NCBI RefSeq assembly: GCF_000463015.1
Contig: NC_022247.1
Span: 806,001 to 870,000, forward strand
Source: Variovorax paradoxus B4
GTDB taxonomy: Bacteria; Pseudomonadota; Gammaproteobacteria; Burkholderiales; Burkholderiaceae_C
Length of the DNA: 64,000 nt
Direction: 5' to 3'
This document shows, one piece after another, positions 23,348 through 33,569 of this stretch (position 1 is its first letter; every line of letters begins with the position of its first letter). The translations under genes and the position numbers were made by a program. The notes beneath the pieces are model-generated. The model was not told the origin of the DNA. It made no database searches and worked only from the letters and a program-made list of their open reading frames with translations.

Positions 23348-24454
23348 CTAGACCGCGCCGTGCGCCTCCACGTAGAGCGCATAGAGCGAATGGCTGCTCG
23401 TCATGTAGAGGCGGTTGCGCTTGGGCCCGCCGAACTCGAGGTTCGCGCAGCGCTCTGGAAGACGGATGAAGCCGATCGGCTTGCCTTCGCGGTTGAAGAT
23501 CTTCACGCCGTCCATCTCTTCGGATTTTCCGAGCGGCAAGTGGGCCTTCATGCCACCGCCCACGTCGGTGGGCTCGGGCGCGAAGGCGCCGCTGAAGCCC
23601 CATCCGCACCAGAGGTTGCCGTCGCGGTCGACGCGGAATCCGTCGAGCGCGCCGGGCCCGTCCGCGTCGATGAGCTTGGTCTTGTTCGACACGCTGGCGC
23701 CGTCGGCTGCAACGTCGTAGCTCCAGATGCTGCGGTTCGGCGTGCCTTTCCACTCGACCACGTAGAGCTTTTTCTCGTCCGGCGAGAACGCGAGCCCGTT
23801 CGGGTTCACGAGATCGGTGATGACGGCGCTGAGCTTGCCGTCCTTCGCGATGCGGTAGACGTTGGTGGTGGCCTGCTCGGGCATTGCCCTGGACCCTTCC
23901 CACTCGCCATTGATGCCGAAGGTCGGGTCGGTGAACCACACGGTGTCGTCGGACCTGACGACCACGTCGTTGGGCGCGTTGAGCCTCTTGCCCTCGTGGC
24001 TGTCGGCGAGCACGGTCATCCGGCCGTTCTTCTCGGTGCGCACCACGCGGCGCGTGACCGAATGCTCGCAGGTGACGAGGCGGCCCTGGCGATCGCGCGT
24101 ATTGCCGTTGGCGTAGTTGGCGTTGTGCTTGTGCACCGTGAACTTGCCGGTCTTCTCGTCGTACTTCATGAGCCGGTTGTTCGGAATGTCGCTGCACAGC
24201 AGGTAGCCGCCCTCCGGAAAATAAACCGGGCCCTCCGCCCATCGCATGCCGCTGCCCAGCTGCTCGACGGTGCTGCTGTAGATGCGGTACTTGGCAAAGC
24301 TCGGGTCCAGGATCAGCACCGACGGGTCCGGGTAGCGCTGGTTGGGCTTGAAGTCGAAAGACTGCGCGCCGGCCAGCCCGGCGAAGGCGGCCAGTCCCGA
24401 GCCTGCGGCATTCGTCAGGAAGCGGCGGCGAGGCTTGAGGGTTGCGTTCTGCAT
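23348..24454 (-). CDS. SMP-30/gluconolactonase-type beta-propeller, exported
   Basis: A six-bladed propeller protein of 368 residues. A Tat-like signal is seen (KPRRRFLTNAAGSGLAAFAG, cut near AGAQS), so it is periplasmic. Family motifs are MRWAEGPVYFPEGG (metal-binding Glu), NAPNDVVVRSDDTVWFTDP, VNPNGLAFSPDEKKLYV and GALDGFRVDRDGNLW. Relatives hydrolyse sugar lactones with a divalent metal; the substrate here is unknown. The ATG at 24454 has AAGGAGAT at ideal spacing. Divergence from nothing close: 176 bases separate it from the next gene. Confidence 0.88.
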   Translation of the reverse strand: MQNATLKPRRRFLTNAAGSGLAAFAGLAGAQSFDFKPNQRYPDPSVLILDPSFAKYRIYSSTVEQLGSGMRWAEGPVYFPEGGYLLCSDIPNNRLMKYDEKTGKFTVHKHNANYANGNTRDRQGRLVTCEHSVTRRVVRTEKNGRMTVLADSHEGKRLNAPNDVVVRSDDTVWFTDPTFGINGEWEGSRAMPEQATTNVYRIAKDGKLSAVITDLVNPNGLAFSPDEKKLYVVEWKGTPNRSIWSYDVAADGASVSNKTKLIDADGPGALDGFRVDRDGNLWCGWGFSGAFAPEPTDVGGGMKAHLPLGKSEEMDGVKIFNREGKPIGFIRLPERCANLEFGGPKRNRLYMTSSHSLYALYVEAHGAV

Positions 24455-24630
24455 CTGTAGATCTCCTTTTGTCGTTGTGGAAAACCGGCAGACGCCAATC
24501 TTACGTACCCGCCTCACGAAGTGATGACGCGCGGCGTTCGCACGGTGGCGCCGGGCGGCACCATCGTGCAGGCGGCCAAGGCCCTCGAGGCCAGCCGTGT
24601 GCGAGAGTCTGTCTTCGCTCGGGCGCTGTC

Positions 24631-24867
24631 TCAGGCGCCCTGGGCGTGGGGCTGGCCCGGCGCCCGGCGGCGAATCTCGCTGTGGAGCGCGCGTTGTCCG
24701 GCGGCCAGCGCGAGTTCATAGGTGTCCGCCGGATCGAAGGCGTCGCGAAGCACCTTGGGGTTCGCTCCGTTCGCATCCGTTTCGAGCAGGCGCCAGACAA
24801 ATGAACCGAGGGCTGGCTCCTCGATGATGAGTTCGATGGGCTGTGTCATCCATGCAACTTGCATCAA
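24631..24867 (-). CDS. Small hypothetical protein
   Basis: A 78-residue protein without a recognised domain. The core QPIELIIEEPALGSFVWRLLET and DTYELALAAGQRALHSEIRRR suggests a compact alpha/beta fold. No signal peptide or membrane segment. A start at 24849 (MTQPIEL) is also possible. It lies directly after the copper ATPase gene, 66 bases away on the same strand, and may be read with it. Confidence 0.55.
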   Translation of the reverse strand: MMQVAWMTQPIELIIEEPALGSFVWRLLETDANGANPKVLRDAFDPADTYELALAAGQRALHSEIRRRAPGQPHAQGA

Positions 24868-24933
24868 CCCGCGCCAAATGTATGTAGGCCGAATTCGAAT
24901 GCTGCCGGCCCCGCGCCCGATGGGGGCGGTTCG

Positions 24934-27150
<2,217 letters not shown>

Positions 27151-27216
27151 TCGAACTCTCCAACGAGAAAACAAGAGAGGATGCGCGCCATGTGGAGCGC
27201 ATGTCCAGTTTCCGCG

Positions 27217-27240
27217 TTGACACCGTGTCAAGGTCAAGGC
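27217..27240 (-). promoter_or_regulatory. CueR-type copper operator/promoter of copA
   Basis: On the minus strand CCTTGACCTTGACACGGTG holds a -35 element (TTGACC) and the perfect dyad TTGACAC-G-GTGTCAA (27217-27231). A 19-base spacer leads to a weak -10 (GAAACT). Dyad, long spacer and position match MerR/CueR-regulated copper promoters. No cueR gene is in the window. Confidence 0.75.
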
Positions 27241-27268
27241 CGGCGCGGTGGCCGGCCACTGGGCCTTC

Positions 27269-28792
27269 TCAGACGGCGGAGGTGGCGGCGGCAGGCGCGC
27301 TGCTGCCCGCACCCGGCGGCGCCGTGACGATCGAGGTGAGCGCCGGTTCGGCCGCGCGCAAGGACGCCAGGTCGGGGCGCGGGCGGCGCAGCTGCGCGTC
27401 GGCGGCGAATGCCTTTTCCATGGCGTGCGCCGCGCCCAGCACCTGGTGGTCGGCCCTGAAGGCACCCACGATCTGCAGCCCGAACGGCATGCCCGCATGG
27501 TCGAGGCCGCAGGGCAGCGACAGCGCCGGGTGCGTCGTCAGCGTGACGACGTAGGTCAGCGCCAGCCAGCGGTAGTAGTTCGCCTGCTTCTCGCCGTTGA
27601 TGGTGTCCGCGTACAGCTGCGTCCACGGAAAGGGCGACACGGGCGTGGTGGGCGAGAGGATCAGGTCGTAGTCGGCGAAGGTGGCCTGGAAGCGCTTGAT
27701 GAGCCGGGTCTGCTCGGCCTGGGCCCAGGCGCTGTCGAGCAGGCTCATCTGCGCGCCCATCTCGTAGTTGGCGCGGGAGTTGGGACCCAGGCTGGCGGGG
27801 TCGCGCTGGTAGGCGGCATGCATGCCGGCCACGAAGGCCTCGGCGCGCAGCACGTCGAAGCAGCGGTGCGCTTCGCCGAGGTCGAGCTCGACCTTGTCGC
27901 AGCGCTTGAACAGGTGCCGCATCGCGCCGATCTTGCTGCGCATGGTGGCGCGGATGCCGTCGTCCACCGCGCAGGTGCCGAAGTCCTCGGTCCACGCCAC
28001 GCGCAGGTTGCTCAGGTCGATGCCGGCCGGCTTCAGGAAGCTGAGCGGATCGAGCGGATAGCTCAGCGGATCGCCCGCGTGCATGCCGGCGGAGGCGGCC
28101 ATCTGCAGGCAGGCGTCTTCCACCGTGCGGCCCATCGGGCCCACGACCGAGATGGGCGTCCAGCCCAGCAGCTTTCGCACGCTCGGCACGATGCCCGGCG
28201 AGGGCCGGAAGCCCACCACGCCGCACTTGGCGGCCGGAATGCGCAGCGAGCCGCCGGTGTCGGAGCCGGTGCACACGGGCAGCATGTCGCAGGCCAGCGC
28301 GGCGGCCGAGCCGCCGGAGGAGCCGCCGGCATTCAGGTTCGGATCGAAGGGGTTGCCGGTGGCGCCCCACACCTCGTTGCGCGAGTTGGCGCCGGCACCC
28401 ATTTCCGGAACGTTGGTCTTGCCCGCCACGATGGCGCCGGCCTTGCGAAGGCGGGCCACCAGCTCGATGTCTTCCTGCGGCACGTGGTCGCGGAAGATCG
28501 CGGAGCCCCAGGTGGTGAGAAGGCCTTCGGTGGGCTCGAGGTCCTTCACGCCGAGCGGCAGGCCGTGCAGCAGGCCCAGCGGATTGCCGCGCATGACGGC
28601 GCTTTCCGCCGCCCGGGCCTCGGCCCTCGCGCGCTCGAAGCAGGTGGCGGTCACGGCGTTGATGAAAGGGTTCACGCGTTCGATGCGCGCGATGCAGGCT
28701 TCGAGCAGCTCGACCGGCGAGACCGCCTTGCTGCCGATGAGCCGGCGCAGTTCGACGGCGGATTGTTCGATCAATTCGGTGTGGCTGCTCAT
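27269..28792 (-). CDS. Amidase-signature family hydrolase
   Basis: Hydrolyses a carboxamide; substrate unknown. The 507 residues contain the Ser-cisSer-Lys triad: Lys in [11 protein letters not shown], the cis-Ser in [14 protein letters not shown] and the nucleophile Ser in [13 protein letters not shown]. No signal peptide. The ATG at 28792 is chosen. The gene starts 19 bases after the TctC-type receptor gene and is on the same strand, so both are one operon. The receptor may deliver a substrate or product of this enzyme (inference). The C-terminal ~20 residues are Ala/Pro-rich and not conserved. Confidence 0.92.
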   Translation of the reverse strand: MSSHTELIEQSAVELRRLIGSKAVSPVELLEACIARIERVNPFINAVTATCFERARAEARAAESAVMRGNPLGLLHGLPLGVKDLEPTEGLLTTWGSAIFRDHVPQEDIELVARLRKAGAIVAGKTNVPEMGAGANSRNEVWGATGNPFDPNLNAGGSSGGSAAALACDMLPVCTGSDTGGSLRIPAAKCGVVGFRPSPGIVPSVRKLLGWTPISVVGPMGRTVEDACLQMAASAGMHAGDPLSYPLDPLSFLKPAGIDLSNLRVAWTEDFGTCAVDDGIRATMRSKIGAMRHLFKRCDKVELDLGEAHRCFDVLRAEAFVAGMHAAYQRDPASLGPNSRANYEMGAQMSLLDSAWAQAEQTRLIKRFQATFADYDLILSPTTPVSPFPWTQLYADTINGEKQANYYRWLALTYVVTLTTHPALSLPCGLDHAGMPFGLQIVGAFRADHQVLGAAHAMEKAFAADAQLRRPRPDLASLRAAEPALTSIVTAPPGAGSSAPAAATSAV

Positions 28793-28811
28793 GTCGCTTC
28801 GGGGGCGTTCA

Positions 28812-29795
28812 TCAATCTGCGGTGATGTTGGCGCGCGCGGCAATGGCGCGCATCAGCGGCAATTCCTTGTTGATCAATTCGCTCACGGCGGCCGAATTGC
28901 TGTAGCCCGGCTCCAGGCCCTGGGCACTGAGCTTGGCGCGCGTGTCGGGATCGGCAATGGTCGCGGCCAGCGCCTTCTCGAGCTTGGCCTTCACCTCGGC
29001 CGGCAGGCCCTTCGGCGCGGCCAGGACCAGCCAGGTGTCGGTGCTGACCTCGGGGTAGCCGCTCTCGGCCATGGTGGGCACGTCGGGCAGCAGGGTCGAG
29101 CGCTTGGCCGTGGTCACCGCTATGGCCTTGATCTTGCCGCTCTTGAGCTGGGGAATGGCCGCGCTCACGGTGTCGACGCTGAACGGAACCTGCCCGCCCA
29201 TCAGGTCGGTCATGGCCGGGGCGCTGCCCTTGTAGGGCACGTGCGTCATCTTGAGGCCGGCGGCATGCAGGATGGTCTCGCCGGCGAACTGAGAGGTGGT
29301 GCCGGTGCCGAAGGACGCGTACGAATACTTCCCGGGCGAGGCCTTCACGTAGTCGACGAACTGCTTGACGGTCTGCACCGGCACCTCGCTGTTCGCAAGC
29401 AGGATGAGGCCCACGCGCCCGGCCAGGCCGATCGGCTCGAAGCCCTTGACCGGGTCGTAGGGAAGGTTGGGACGGATGGCGGGATTCACGGTGAAAGTGG
29501 TGCCCGAACTGATCAGCAGCGTGTAGCCGTCGGGCGCCGCCTTGGAAACGTAGCTTGCGCCAATCACCGTGCCGGCGCCGCCGCGGTTCTCGATGACCAC
29601 GGGCTGGCCGAGCTCCTTGCCCAGGCGCTGGGCGATCACGCGGCCGTTCACGTCGGTGGCGCCGCCGGGCGGAAAGGGAATCACGAGCGTGACCGGGCGC
29701 GACGGAAACCCGGTCTCCGCGGCCAGGGCGGCGAGCGGCGCCAGGCCGAGGCAGGACAACAGCACCATGCGGGCCAGTGCGGGGAGGCGTTTCAT
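28812..29795 (-). CDS. Bug/TctC-type periplasmic solute receptor
   Basis: A 327-residue periplasmic binding protein of the Bug family, receptor for small carboxylates or amides. Signal peptide MKRLPALARMVLLSCLGLAP cut near ALAAE. Family motifs: PVTLVIPFPPGGATDVNGR, VVIENRGGAGTVIGA, HVPYKGSAPAMTDLMGGQV and a SVDTVSAAIPQLKSGK stretch. No TctA/TctB membrane genes are next to it, which is common for the many orphan Bug proteins in Burkholderiales. It leads an operon with the amidase and is divergent from the LysR gene at 29940. Confidence 0.95.
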   Translation of the reverse strand: MKRLPALARMVLLSCLGLAPLAALAAETGFPSRPVTLVIPFPPGGATDVNGRVIAQRLGKELGQPVVIENRGGAGTVIGASYVSKAAPDGYTLLISSGTTFTVNPAIRPNLPYDPVKGFEPIGLAGRVGLILLANSEVPVQTVKQFVDYVKASPGKYSYASFGTGTTSQFAGETILHAAGLKMTHVPYKGSAPAMTDLMGGQVPFSVDTVSAAIPQLKSGKIKAIAVTTAKRSTLLPDVPTMAESGYPEVSTDTWLVLAAPKGLPAEVKAKLEKALAATIADPDTRAKLSAQGLEPGYSNSAAVSELINKELPLMRAIAARANITAD

Positions 29796-29882
29796 GAAGG
29801 ACTCCTGGAGGAACAGAGCGGGGATGCAGGTTCATCCTAGGAGCCGCAACGCGCTGCCACAAGCGCAATGTTTAGAATTGTG

Positions 29883-29901
29883 GATTGCCGATTCGGCAAT
29901 C
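29883..29901. promoter_or_regulatory. Probable LysR-type operator between tctC and lysR
   Basis: GATTGCCG-ATT-CGGCAATC is a perfect inverted repeat. It contains ATTGC-N7-GCAAT, the T-N11-A form that LysR proteins bind. It lies 39 bases before the LysR start in the 144-base divergent gap. Confidence 0.6.
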
Positions 29902-29939
29902 GACCAACGCTCGTCGCCCCACTGCGACAAGGAAGAAAC

Positions 29940-30854
29940 ATGTCGCTTCACGCGCTGCAGGAGACCGCGGTCCGCTACTTCCTGGAGGTGGTCAGGACCG
30001 GTTCGGTGAAGGAGGCCGCGCTCAAGCTCAACGTGGCGCCTTCCGCCGTGAGCCGGCAGGTGGCGCGCCTGGAGCGCGAGCTCGACACCCTGCTGTTCGA
30101 CCGGCACGCGCGCGGCATGGTGCCCAATGCGGCCGGCGAACTGCTGGCCGCGCATGCCAAGCGGGTGCAGCAGGACATCGAGCGCGTGGCCGGCGAGATC
30201 CAGGGCCTGCGCGGGCTGCGCAGCGGGCGGGTGCGCGTGGCGAGCACGGAGGGCTTTGCGTTCGACTTCCTGCCCACGCTGATCTCGCGCTTTCGCGCCA
30301 GGCACGAAGGCATCCGCTTTCATCTGGAGGTCTGCTCGCCCAGCGAGATTCCCGGGCGCATACGCGACGGCGAAGCGGACGTGGGCATCACCCTGAGCTC
30401 GGTGCCCGAGCCCGGCATCAGGATCGAGCTGCGTCATCCGAGCCCGATCCTCGCCGTGATGGCCAGCGACCATCCGCTGGCAGCGCAGCGGCAGCTCTCC
30501 CTGCGCCAGGTGGTGGCCTATCCGCTGGGCCTGCCGCCGCGGGACAGCTCCATCCGGCAGCTGCTCGACATCAGCTGCAGCAGGCAGGGGCTGCAGTACC
30601 TGCAGGCCATGTCGAGCAACCATGCGAATGCGCTGGTGAGCTTTGCGGCCGCGGGGGGCGGCACCATCGCCTTCTATGGCGAGCTGTCGATCCGCACGCA
30701 GCTGAAGTCGAAGGCCCTGGTGGCCATCCCGCTGAAGGACCGCGAAATGAACGAGCGCCACCTCGAAGTCGAAACGCTCGCGGGCCGGTCGTTGCCCGAT
30801 GCAGGCAAGGCATTCGTGCGGTTTTTGACGGATGCCATCAAGGCTTCGGCCTGA
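29940..30854 (+). CDS. LysR-type transcriptional regulator
   Basis: A 304-residue DNA-binding regulator. The winged helix-turn-helix occupies residues ~8-68 (SVKEAALKLNVAPSAVSRQV). The effector-binding domain follows from ~93, with RVRVASTEGFAFDFLP and ADVGITLSSVPEPGI. AAGGAAG precedes the ATG. It is divergent from the TctC/amidase operon, and the shared gap holds a T-N11-A dyad. It most likely controls that operon in response to its substrate. Confidence 0.93.
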   Translation: MSLHALQETAVRYFLEVVRTGSVKEAALKLNVAPSAVSRQVARLERELDTLLFDRHARGMVPNAAGELLAAHAKRVQQDIERVAGEIQGLRGLRSGRVRVASTEGFAFDFLPTLISRFRARHEGIRFHLEVCSPSEIPGRIRDGEADVGITLSSVPEPGIRIELRHPSPILAVMASDHPLAAQRQLSLRQVVAYPLGLPPRDSSIRQLLDISCSRQGLQYLQAMSSNHANALVSFAAAGGGTIAFYGELSIRTQLKSKALVAIPLKDREMNERHLEVETLAGRSLPDAGKAFVRFLTDAIKASA

Positions 30855-30956
30855 GGGCGGCCGCTCGTGCGCTACACTCCGCGCCGCTTGCAGCCGGCCT
30901 CAGCCGCTGCGCCGTCATTGGCAACATGACGAGAACAAACCAAAGGAAATTTTCAA

Positions 30957-31334
30957 GTGAACCGTATCGAACTGGTCGAAAAGATCGCCACCGCCCACAA
31001 CGTCAGCAAGGCTGAAGCCGCCCGCATCCTGGAAACCGTCACGGGCTCCATCGTCGCCGCAGTGAAGAAGGGCGACCCCGTGCAGCTCATCGGCTTCGGA
31101 ACCTTCAAGCAAGTGGCGCGCGCTGCGCGCACCGGCTTCAACCCCCAGGCCGGCGCAAAGATCAAGATCGCCGCGCAGAAGGTGCCGAAGTTCGTGCCGG
31201 GCGCAGCATTCAAGGCTGCCATCGACCCCAAGGCTGCAAAGCGCAAGGCCGACAAGGCAGCCGCCAAGCCCGCAGCCAAGAAGGCAGCGCCGGCCAAGAA
31301 GGCCGCACCCGCCAAGAAGGCTGCCAAGAAGTAA
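30957..31334 (+). CDS. HU-family DNA-binding protein with Lys/Ala-rich tail
   Basis: A 125-residue nucleoid protein. The HU core fills residues 1-90 (MNRIELVEKIATAHNVSKAEA, then IGFGTFKQVARAARTGFNP, arm and end VPKFVPGAAFKAA). The last ~35 residues are KKAAPAKKAA-type repeats resembling the histone H1 tail. Such tailed HU proteins are known in some Burkholderiales. The GTG start has AAAGGAAA upstream. Monocistronic, with a strong terminator at 31366-31391. Confidence 0.95.
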   Translation: MNRIELVEKIATAHNVSKAEAARILETVTGSIVAAVKKGDPVQLIGFGTFKQVARAARTGFNPQAGAKIKIAAQKVPKFVPGAAFKAAIDPKAAKRKADKAAAKPAAKKAAPAKKAAPAKKAAKK

Positions 31335-31365
31335 ATGGATCGCAGCCGCAAGGCTGCCTCCACGC

Positions 31366-31391
31366 AAAACGGCCTTCGGGCCGTTTTTTTT
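31366..31391 (+). terminator. Intrinsic terminator of the HU gene
   Basis: AAAACGGCC, loop TTCG, GGCCGTTTT and eight Ts in all. A smaller hairpin (GCAGCC-GCAA-GGCTGC, 31342-31357) precedes it. The A/T symmetry may also let it stop the convergent LysR gene. Confidence 0.93.
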
Positions 31392-31404
31392 CCCGGGCGG
31401 GCTG

Positions 31405-32313
31405 TCAGGCCGGCGTGCCCAGCCGCTCGAGGATCAGGTCGTGCAGCGTCTGCGCCGCCACCGAGAGGCTTCCCTCCCGGCGCTGCACCAGGTAGATGGT
31501 GCGCGTGAGGCCGGGCAGCGGCAGCGGCCGCGTCACCAGCGTCTCGCGCTGGAAGTGGAAGAGCGTGAGTTCCGGCACCACGCTGATGCCGATGCCGGCC
31601 TCGACCAGCCCCATCACCGTGGCCAGATGCTCGACCTCGAACACCGCATTGAGCCGCAGCGGGTGCAGCGCCGCGTCGAGCGACTGGCGCACGCTGCTGT
31701 TGCGCGCCATCTGGATGAAAGGCCATGGCGCGAGCTGCCTTGCCGTGAGCCTGGCGGCGCTGGCGAGCGGATGGTCCTTGCGGCAGACCAGGTGAAAGCG
31801 GTCGTCGCAGAGCTTGCGCCCGCGCAGGTCGCTGGCCGCGGCGGCGCCGGCGCCCGTTGCCGCGAGCGCGAAGTCCGCCTGGTGGCTGCGCAGCTGGGCA
31901 ATGCAGGCGTCCGAGAGCGCATCGTGCAGCTCGACCGTGATGCCGGGCCACGCCTGCATGAACTCCGCCAGGATGGCCGGCAGCCGGCCGGCGGCCAGGG
32001 AGGGCAGGGCCGCCACGCTCACGCGGCCCTTGCGCCGCTGGGCGTGGTCGGCCAGGTCGCCGATGGCGCCCTGCATGTCGTCCAGCAGCCGCCGCGCCGA
32101 GGGTTCGAACAGCCGGCCCTCTGGCGTGAGCTGCACGCTGCGCGTGTCGCGGTCGAACAGCCGGGCGCCGAGCGTTTCCTCGAGCGTGCGGATCAGCGCG
32201 CTGAAGGCGGGCTGCGACAAATGGCAGGTCTGTGCCGCGCGCGTGAAGTTGCACTGCTCGGCCAAGGCCGTGAACGCACGCAGTTGGCGGCTGGAAAGCT
32301 CGGGCGCTGGCAT
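31405..32313 (-). CDS. LysR-type transcriptional regulator
   Basis: A 302-residue regulator of CbbR/CysB-like form. The HTH spans residues ~8-67 (CNFTRAAQTCHLSQPAFSAL). The effector domain runs from about 95 with RVSVAALPSLAAGRLP and VMGLVEAGIGISVVPEL. It ends 14 bases from the HU terminator, convergently. Its start is 152 bases from the divergent TRAP-type receptor gene at 32466, so that receptor and the GGDEF/EAL gene behind it are its likely targets. Confidence 0.92.
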   Translation of the reverse strand: MPAPELSSRQLRAFTALAEQCNFTRAAQTCHLSQPAFSALIRTLEETLGARLFDRDTRSVQLTPEGRLFEPSARRLLDDMQGAIGDLADHAQRRKGRVSVAALPSLAAGRLPAILAEFMQAWPGITVELHDALSDACIAQLRSHQADFALAATGAGAAAASDLRGRKLCDDRFHLVCRKDHPLASAARLTARQLAPWPFIQMARNSSVRQSLDAALHPLRLNAVFEVEHLATVMGLVEAGIGISVVPELTLFHFQRETLVTRPLPLPGLTRTIYLVQRREGSLSVAAQTLHDLILERLGTPA

Positions 32314-32465
32314 CGATCTGGAATCTGGATGAATGGGGCGGGAATTCGGCCCTGCGGATGGTATTCCTGTGCCCTGTACGCAACGTGCTTTCGCGATTCC
32401 GGGCGGTTGGCGCCAGAAACGGCATTTTTGTAAAAAATTTGTGACTTAAGGCCCAATTCGGCATC

Positions 32466-33569
32466 ATGATCCGGGCCATGAGGTCCGGCGAAGAATCTTC
32501 TGCTTGGCAACGCGTGCTCTGGACGCACGTTGCCGTTCTTTTTCTTGCTTTCGCTGCAACGAACAGCAAGGCTCAGCAGCCGCCGCCGTCCGCGCAGGGG
32601 CTGCGGATCGTGGGCGGGCTGGCGAGCGTGAACCAGTACACGCTGCATGAGGAGCGTTTCTGGAGCCAGGACCTGCGCCGCCTGAGCGGGGGCAAGTACA
32701 GCGCGAGCATCGTGCCGTTCAACCAGGCCGGCGTGCCCGGGCAGGAAATGCTCAATCTCATGCGGCTGGGGGTGATTCCGTTCGGCACCGCGCTGCTGAG
32801 CCAGGTCAGCAACGAGTATCCGGAACTGGGCACGCCCGACATCGCCGGTCTGAACCCCGATATGCCCACGATGCGGCGGGTGGTCGCGGCCTTCCGGCCC
32901 TACCTCGAGAAGACGCTGCGCGAACGCCATGGCGTCGAGCTTCTCGCGGTGTATGTGTACCCCGCCCAGGTGATCTTCTGCAAGCAGGCCGTGACGCGGC
33001 TTTCGGACCTGGCGGGCCGGCGCGTTCGCGTTTCGGGCAGCAGCCAGGCCGACTTCATCCGCGCGCTCAACGGCGTACCCGTTTTCACCGAATTTGCGGA
33101 GCTCATGGCCAACATGAATTCGGAGAACACCGAATGCGCCATCACCGGCGCGATGTCCGGCAACACGCTGGGCCTGCACAGGGTGACGAATTCGCTCTAC
33201 ACCATGCCCATCAGCTGGGGCCTGGCCGTCTTCGGCGCCAACACGGATGCCTGGAACGCCCTCCCTGCGGACCTGAAGACCCTGTTGAAAGCCGAGCTGC
33301 CGAAACTCGAAGCCGCGGTCTGGAACGAGTCGGAGCGCGACACCGGCAACGGCATTGCGTGCAACACGGGCGCCGCAACCTGCATGAAGGGCACCAAAGG
33401 CGCGATGGTCGAGGCGCGCCCCTCCGCGGATGACGAACGGCGCAGACGCGAGATTTTCGCCACGAGCGTGCTGACCCGGTGGGTGCAGCGCTGCGGGGCC
33501 GTGTGCGCAGAGGTCTGGGACCAGACCGTCGGTCCCATCGCGGGGATCAAGGCTCCTGTCGGGCAGTGA
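32466..33569 (+). CDS. TRAP-type (DctP-like) periplasmic binding protein
   Basis: A 367-residue solute receptor. A signal peptide ends near AATNSKAQQ. The body matches DctP family patterns: FWSQDLRRLSGGKYSASIVP, QEMLNLMRLGVIPFG, then VRVSGSSQADFIRALNGVPV and FAELMANMNSENTECAITG. It has more cysteines than usual near the C-terminus. No TRAP permease genes are next to it. Its stop overlaps the GTG start of a GGDEF/EAL protein by four bases, so it may be a sensor subunit for that protein rather than a transport part (inference). Confidence 0.88.
   Translation: MIRAMRSGEESSAWQRVLWTHVAVLFLAFAATNSKAQQPPPSAQGLRIVGGLASVNQYTLHEERFWSQDLRRLSGGKYSASIVPFNQAGVPGQEMLNLMRLGVIPFGTALLSQVSNEYPELGTPDIAGLNPDMPTMRRVVAAFRPYLEKTLRERHGVELLAVYVYPAQVIFCKQAVTRLSDLAGRRVRVSGSSQADFIRALNGVPVFTEFAELMANMNSENTECAITGAMSGNTLGLHRVTNSLYTMPISWGLAVFGANTDAWNALPADLKTLLKAELPKLEAAVWNESERDTGNGIACNTGAATCMKGTKGAMVEARPSADDERRRREIFATSVLTRWVQRCGAVCAEVWDQTVGPIAGIKAPVGQ

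Noticed and set aside
20173..24242. Long minus-strand frames behind the alginate-lyase and SMP-30 genes
   Set aside because: They are antisense or shifted copies of recognised genes with Arg/Ala/Pro-rich composition and no motifs.
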